DNA of 19,158 bases, from assembly GCA_027025615.1 (NCBI GenBank), contig JALVQM010000082.1, positions 1 through 19,158 on the forward strand. Reading direction: 5' to 3'. The DNA is from Desulfobacteraceae bacterium. GTDB taxonomy: Bacteria; Desulfobacterota; Desulfobacteria; Desulfobacterales; Desulfosarcinaceae. Under the pieces are notes generated by a model that was not told where the DNA came from, did no database searches, and worked only from the letters and a program-made list of their open reading frames with translations. The translations under genes and the position numbers were made by a program. Below are positions 15,384 through 19,158 of this stretch, in pieces; the stretch's first letter is position 1, and each line of letters starts with the position of its first letter.

Positions 15384-15482
15384 TTGTAATAATTGGTCAA
15401 ATAATACAAAACGGGTGATAAACGACATGCAAGGTTGCCGCCGTTGCTGTCTGCACCCGTTCACCAAGGTCTTTTCGACCTT
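15384..15482 (-). promoter_or_regulatory. Structured 5' leader of lysS (three adjacent inverted repeats)
   Basis: In the minus-strand RNA between the predicted promoter and the lysS ATG there are three hairpins nearly end to end. The first is AAGGUC-GAAAA-GACCUU (15482-15466, 6 bp, 5-nt loop). The second has an outer stem AACGGGUG/CACCCGUU (15461-15454 with 15417-15410, 8 perfect bp) enclosing an inner GACAGCAA/UUGC-A-UGUC stem (8 bp with one bulged A) and an 11-nt loop. The third is AU-rich, UUGUA/UACAA (15409-15384) with mismatches. No poly-U tract follows, so it is not an intrinsic terminator, and I do not recognise a T-box or lysine riboswitch. Its function is unknown. Confidence 0.45.
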
Positions 15483-15499
15483 TCACATACAAGCAAAAA

Positions 15500-15528
15500 A
15501 TGCTAACCAATTCCATTTAGGCTGTCAA
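15500..15528 (-). promoter_or_regulatory. Predicted sigma70-type promoter for lysS and the minus-strand run
   Basis: A perfect -35 TTGACA (15528-15523) and -10 TAGCAT (15505-15500, 4 of 6) are separated by 17 bp. Transcription would start near 15493, giving a leader of about 120 nt before lysS. No better candidate was found elsewhere in the minus-strand run. Confidence 0.6.
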
Positions 15529-15559
15529 GGCCAAGTTGAATGGTATATGCTGGTTGTAT

Positions 15560-15588
15560 TTGACCTTGCAGGTTATTGAAATTAGGAT
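15560..15588 (+). promoter_or_regulatory. Predicted sigma70-type promoter for lptF-lptG-waaA
   Basis: -35 TTGACC (15560-15565, 5 of 6) and -10 TAGGAT (15583-15588, 4 of 6) are separated by 17 bp. The start point would be near 15595, giving a leader of roughly 85-100 nt. The -35 elements of this and the lysS promoter are 31 bp apart, back to back. Confidence 0.55.
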
Positions 15589-15678
15589 AGGAAACGTTGG
15601 GGAAAATACTTTCTCAATAAGCTTTATCCGTCGAAGCCCGGCATTTGAATATCAGGTATCAAGCCCGAATGAAAGCTA

Positions 15679-16905
15679 GTGAGGGTATACAGATTGTCAG
15701 CTAGAATTCTTTCTAGATACGTATTTTTCCAGCTTTGGGGCCCTTTTGCCGTTAATCTGTTGTTTTTCACCTTTGTTTTTTTGATGACCCAACTGTTGCA
15801 GTTGACCAATCTGATAGTCAACCATCAGCTTGGAATCATGCTGGTCGTACGCCTGATTGTCTATAGCATGCCTTTTTTTTTACAATTCATCATTCCAATG
15901 TCAGTCATGATGGCAATCCTGTTGACCTTGATGCGGATGAGTTCCGATAATGAAATCCTGGCAATAAAGGCGGCTGGGATAAGCATAACCAGGTTGTTGC
16001 CCCCCATTTTTTCTTTTGGATCCATATGTTGTCTGGTAACAGCCTTCATTGCCATTTGGGCTTTGCCCCAAGGAAGGCTGGCGGCCCGTAAACTTATCTA
16101 CCAGGTGGCTTCTTCAAACATCAACGCGGCCATCAAACCCAGGGTTTTCATAGACAGTTTTGACAATGTTATCCTTTACATCAACCATGTAGAGCCTGGT
16201 AGCGGTGTATTGAAAGACATTTTTATCGAAGATCGCCGCAGGCCGGAGGTGGTTACAACGGTGGTGGCTCCACGTGGAGTGCTTGTCTGCGATACCAGCC
16301 GGGGATCGATTTTACTGCGTTTGTTCAACGGTCAGATTCATCAAGTTGATATTGGGCAAAGGATGGCCAATGCGGTCAGTTTCCGGACCTATGATGTCCG
16401 TCTCGATTTCAGACATCATCTCCAGGATCCATCCCTGGGCCCTAAAGATGAAGAGGAGATGTCACTGGCGGAGTTGCGGGAGTATTTGCATAATACATCG
16501 AGGCATGATGCCCAGTATTATCTTACCCTGATGGAATGGCATAAAAAATTTTCATTGCCGTTGGCTTGCCTGGCACTTGCCGTCATGGCTACTGCCTTGG
16601 GTATCCAGTCCCGCCGAACCAAGCGTTCCCATGGAATCGGTTTAGGGCTTGGCTTTTTCCTGCTTTATTACTTGATGCTTTCTGCTGGCTGGGTTTTTGG
16701 AGAAGCAGGGCTTTACCCCCCGCTTATCGGAATGTGGTTGCCCAATGTGGTGACCGCCGGGCTGGGCCTGTTTTTGCTTGCCGGGAAAGTCCGGGAGAAA
16801 CCCTTGCCGAGCTTTGGGCGGACATTGAGGGTGTTGGAGTACTGCAAACGCTTTATGAAATCAAAAAGCCGGGAAGACAACTCACAAGGCAGTTGCAACA
16901 GATAA
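15679..16905 (+). CDS. lptF: LPS export ABC transporter permease LptF
   Basis: A 408-residue inner-membrane protein of the YjgP/YjgQ family. With LptG and the ATPase LptB it extracts LPS from the inner membrane and pushes it to the periplasmic Lpt bridge. Layout seen: TM1 about 19-40, TM2 53-84, TM3 103-129, a periplasmic beta-jellyroll domain about 135-285, then TM4 289-308, TM5 319-337 and TM6 346-368. MRMSSDNEILAIKAAGIS (85-102) is the cytoplasmic coupling helix that meets LptB. A basic tail of about 39 residues (370-408) follows TM6 and makes the protein longer than usual. The start used is GTG at 15679; TTG at 15694 has GAGGG 8 bases before it and is equally plausible. The LptF/LptG assignment rests partly on gene order. 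Confidence 0.92.
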   Translation: MRVYRLSARILSRYVFFQLWGPFAVNLLFFTFVFLMTQLLQLTNLIVNHQLGIMLVVRLIVYSMPFFLQFIIPMSVMMAILLTLMRMSSDNEILAIKAAGISITRLLPPIFSFGSICCLVTAFIAIWALPQGRLAARKLIYQVASSNINAAIKPRVFIDSFDNVILYINHVEPGSGVLKDIFIEDRRRPEVVTTVVAPRGVLVCDTSRGSILLRLFNGQIHQVDIGQRMANAVSFRTYDVRLDFRHHLQDPSLGPKDEEEMSLAELREYLHNTSRHDAQYYLTLMEWHKKFSLPLACLALAVMATALGIQSRRTKRSHGIGLGLGFFLLYYLMLSAGWVFGEAGLYPPLIGMWLPNVVTAGLGLFLLAGKVREKPLPSFGRTLRVLEYCKRFMKSKSREDNSQGSCNR

Positions 16906-16908
16906 ATA

Positions 16909-17988
16909 ATGATGAAAATTCTCAGCAGGTACATAGCAGGACAAATTATCAGCAGCCTGGTTACGGTGATGATCGCGGTAATCGGGGTTTATCTGGTAGT
17001 GGATTTTATCGAGAAGATAGATGACTTCCTGGAAGCCAGGGTCGCCATGGACAAAGCGGCCATGTATTTCGCCTACAAGGTGCCCCTGATAATATCACAG
17101 GTATTGCCCGTGGCAATTTTGCTTGCTATTTTAGTCACCTTTGGTCTGATGGCCAAGCACAATGAAATTGTGGCCCTGCAAAGCAGCGGAGTGAGTCACC
17201 TGGTGTTGCTCAAACCCGCATTAATCATCGGCCTGGTCGGAAGTCTGCTAATGTTTGTCCTTGCAGAAGTTGCAGTTCCCCTGGCTATGGTCAAGGCCAA
17301 CTCTATCTGGCTTGGGCAGGTAAAAGGTGTCAACCGGGTTGTTACCAGGCAGAACGATATCTGGATCAAAGGTCCCGGGCGGGTCCTCCATATCCAATAC
17401 TACCATCCTGAAACTCGAACAGCCTTTGGGTTGACCGTGAACCTGTTTGACAAAAATTTCGTTCTCGTAAGGCGGATAGATGCCAAAAGTGCCCGTTTCC
17501 ACGATGGCAAATGGATCCTGCAAGACGTTATGGACCAGTTTCCGGGTAAAGACGAAAAGAATTTCAAGGTGCGTTTGCGGGACAACCTTGATATTGACCT
17601 TGGGATCACCCTCGATGACTTAAAGGAAGTTGTCAAGCCTACCGAGGAAATGAGCTATGCAGAGCTGCGGCGGGCAATCAAGCGAATTGAGACTGAAGGT
17701 TACGATACTACTGCTTACAGAGTCGACCTGTATGGCAAGACAGCCTTTCCCTTTGTTTGCCTGATACTTTCCCTGATGGGAGTGGGAATTGCCGGTTCAG
17801 GCAGAATACGCGATGGACTTGCGGCCAGTGTTACTTATGGGATAGGGGTGGCTTTTTTGTATTGGACCTTTTTCAGCTTTAGTATGTCTCTTGGCTATGG
17901 AGCAATTTTGCCACCTGTGGTGGCCGCCTGGTTGGCCAATGGTGTTTTTTCCATACTGGCTGTAATTTTGCTGTTGAACCTGTTATAG
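16909..17988 (+). CDS. lptG: LPS export ABC transporter permease LptG
   Basis: A 359-residue partner of LptF with the same plan: three N-terminal helices (about 12-35, 56-82, 97-122), a periplasmic beta-rich domain (about 125-270) and three C-terminal helices (about 272-291, 297-323, 331-357). GLMAKHNEIVALQSSGVS (79-96) is the LptB-facing coupling helix. The length equals that of E. coli LptG (360). It starts 3 bp after the lptF stop, at ATG 16909 or the next codon 16912, with only a weak, distant AAGG upstream, so it probably depends on lptF translation. The genes for LptB and the periplasmic LptA and LptC are not in the window. Confidence 0.93.
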   Translation: MMKILSRYIAGQIISSLVTVMIAVIGVYLVVDFIEKIDDFLEARVAMDKAAMYFAYKVPLIISQVLPVAILLAILVTFGLMAKHNEIVALQSSGVSHLVLLKPALIIGLVGSLLMFVLAEVAVPLAMVKANSIWLGQVKGVNRVVTRQNDIWIKGPGRVLHIQYYHPETRTAFGLTVNLFDKNFVLVRRIDAKSARFHDGKWILQDVMDQFPGKDEKNFKVRLRDNLDIDLGITLDDLKEVVKPTEEMSYAELRRAIKRIETEGYDTTAYRVDLYGKTAFPFVCLILSLMGVGIAGSGRIRDGLAASVTYGIGVAFLYWTFFSFSMSLGYGAILPPVVAAWLANGVFSILAVILLLNLL

Positions 17989-18005
17989 GGGGGCTTTATC
18001 AGCCC

Positions 18006-19158
18006 GTGATACAAAAATCGAGACACAACCGAACTTTATCCGCGGGGTTTTGGGCCTACAACCTGATTTTAAGCTCAGGGGCAATCTTTGGAGCCCCTTG
18101 CTGGGCACCGTTGGTTGCAGCGGTGGCTAAAAGGCGGCATACTTTTGGGAAACGGCTTAGGCTTTATAGCTCCTTGCCGGCAGTTTCCCGACAGCCTGTG
18201 TGGATTCAGGCGCTTTCGGTGGGTGAGGTACGATCAGCCGAGCCACTGGTAAATTACCTGGCTGACTCGGCCCGGCGTTTGGTGGTCAGTGCCTCTACAC
18301 ACAGTGGTTTTGAACTGGCCCGTGAACTTTTTTCCAACCTTGTGTCGGAGGTTGAATATTTCCCCTATGATTTTATTTTCAGCATCCGGCATGCTGTACA
18401 ATCCATAAGACCTTCGGCCGTGGTTATCGTGGAGACCGATATCTGGCCCAATTTTCTGTTAGAAATGAATCGCCTGGCAATCCCGGTTCACCTGGTCAAC
18501 GGCCGGATATCCGACCGTTCATTTGGACGTTTCAAGCGCTTTACAGCTATTTCCAAACATTTATTCAATTGTTTTAATACAATCTGCGTCCAGACCGCTG
18601 ATGATGCTGAAAGGTTGTTGGGCCTGGGAGTACGGCCTTCGAAGGTAAAGGTTACCGGAAATTTCAAGTTCGATTTGGCCGTCCAGGGATCGATACCTGC
18701 CGACAGAGCCGAGTTACGCCAGCGCTGGAATATTAAGGGCGATGGTCCCCTGATTGTAGCCGGCAGTACCCATCCGGGAGAAGAAAAGATCCTGATCCAG
18801 GCCCTGGGGCATTTACTTGGAAAGCAACAAGGGCCGTGGCTTATGGTGGCTCCCCGGGATGTGCGTCGGGCGCGTTCTGTGGCCGAATCGTTCAGGGCTG
18901 AGGGGTTTTCCGTAGATATGATGGGCCTGCGGCCCCTGCCGGACGGCAAGCCGCCCCATGTCGTGGTTCTGGACAAGATCGGTATCCTGCGCAGGATATA
19001 TTGCCTGGCGGATCTTGCTATAATCGGCGGCAGTTTTGTTACAGCCGGTGGGCATAATCCCCTTGAACCTGCGGCCTTTGGTTGTCCGGTCGTTTTCGGC
19101 CATGATATGAGCGATTTTAGACAGGTTGCAGAGATGCTCATACAGGCAGAAGGCGCCA
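18006..19158 (+). CDS. waaA: 3-deoxy-D-manno-octulosonic acid transferase WaaA (KdtA), C-terminus cut by window edge
   Basis: An open frame of 384 codons running off the right edge; full-length relatives are about 420-430 residues, so some 40-50 are missing. This GT30 enzyme adds Kdo from CMP-Kdo to lipid IVA at the inner face of the membrane. Seen: an N-terminal hydrophobic anchor (about 15-41), SVGEVRSAEP (71-80) with the catalytic-base Glu at 74, ETDIWPN (143-149), VTGNFKFD (216-223), AGSTHPGEE (252-260) and GGHNPLEPAAFG (348-359). The GTG at 18006 is the only start just before the conserved YNLIL segment; an AGGGGGG run lies 12 bases upstream, a rather long spacing. It begins 17 bp after lptG. 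Number of Kdo residues added cannot be judged. Confidence 0.94.
   Translation, partial: MIQKSRHNRTLSAGFWAYNLILSSGAIFGAPCWAPLVAAVAKRRHTFGKRLRLYSSLPAVSRQPVWIQALSVGEVRSAEPLVNYLADSARRLVVSASTHSGFELARELFSNLVSEVEYFPYDFIFSIRHAVQSIRPSAVVIVETDIWPNFLLEMNRLAIPVHLVNGRISDRSFGRFKRFTAISKHLFNCFNTICVQTADDAERLLGLGVRPSKVKVTGNFKFDLAVQGSIPADRAELRQRWNIKGDGPLIVAGSTHPGEEKILIQALGHLLGKQQGPWLMVAPRDVRRARSVAESFRAEGFSVDMMGLRPLPDGKPPHVVVLDKIGILRRIYCLADLAIIGGSFVTAGGHNPLEPAAFGCPVVFGHDMSDFRQVAEMLIQAEGA

Larger units (their letters stand above)
15372..15678. other. Divergent intergenic region between lysS and lptF
   Basis: These 307 bases hold no convincing gene. They contain the two divergent promoters and the lysS leader listed separately. 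Apart from these, the stretch 15595-15678 (the lptF leader) shows no strong hairpin or poly-T terminator. A short ATG frame at 15669 overlaps the lptF start region but ends after 11 codons and is not considered coding. Confidence 0.7.

Noticed and set aside
15372..15467. N-terminal extension of lysS by 32 codons
   Set aside because: The frame is open, but the extra residues have no LysRS-like features, the normal protein begins at 15371, and the DNA there forms inverted repeats of a likely leader.
15384..15482. T-box, lysine riboswitch or intrinsic terminator before lysS
   Set aside because: The length is too short for a lysine riboswitch, no T-box consensus is seen, and the stems are not followed by a U tract.
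18488..19141. A 217-codon minus-strand open frame
   Set aside because: It is antisense to waaA, which shows full GT30 motifs; the minus-strand translation is Arg/Pro/Ser-rich as expected for a shadow.

Overview
The window is a dense outer-membrane biogenesis locus from a Gram-negative bacterium. The gene content and order (lysS, a single LolC/E permease, lolD, bamA, ompH, lpxD, fabZ, lpxA, lpxI, a Gfo/Idh oxidoreductase, lpxB, a DUF374 acyltransferase, msbA) resemble what I know from Desulfobacterota (former Deltaproteobacteria, e.g. Desulfobacterales or Geobacter relatives). LpxI in place of LpxH and one LolF-like permease instead of a LolC/LolE pair also fit. The assignment is inference from gene content; there is no rRNA or other phylogenetic marker beyond the proteins. 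No mobile element, CRISPR array, tRNA or rRNA was seen, and no reading frame appears broken.

Positions 1-15371 are one long co-directional minus-strand run of 15 genes, read from right to left. lysS comes first, then lipoprotein release (lolC/E-type, lolD), beta-barrel assembly (bamA with an extra N-terminal domain), an OmpH/Skp periplasmic chaperone, and the lipid A block lpxD-fabZ-lpxA-lpxI-Gfo/Idh-lpxB-acyltransferase-msbA. A PAP2 phosphatase and a GT2 glycosyltransferase (cut by the left edge) close it. Junctions are tight: seven overlap by 1-17 bp and the largest gap is 100 bp. No intrinsic terminator was seen inside, so a single operon or a nested set is likely.

Positions 15372-15678 are a 307-bp divergent intergenic region. 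It carries two back-to-back sigma70-like promoters with 17-bp spacers: TTGACA/TAGCAT toward lysS and TTGACC/TAGGAT toward lptF. The predicted lysS leader contains three adjacent inverted repeats.

Positions 15679-19158 run on the plus strand: lptF, lptG (the membrane pair of the LPS export transporter) and waaA/kdtA (Kdo transferase, cut by the right edge).

Together the genes make the acylated disaccharide core of lipid A (LpxA, LpxD, LpxI, LpxB), add Kdo (WaaA) and probably a secondary acyl chain (DUF374 protein), flip it (MsbA), hand it to the Lpt bridge (LptFG), and assemble outer-membrane proteins and lipoproteins (BamA, OmpH, Lol). lpxC, lpxK, lptABCD, lolA/lolB and the Kdo synthesis genes are not in the window and must lie elsewhere. 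The most unusual items are the TolB-N-like domain fused in front of the five BamA POTRA domains, the structured lysS leader, the Gfo/Idh gene embedded between lpxI and lpxB without an aminotransferase partner, and the PAP2/GT2 tail after msbA.
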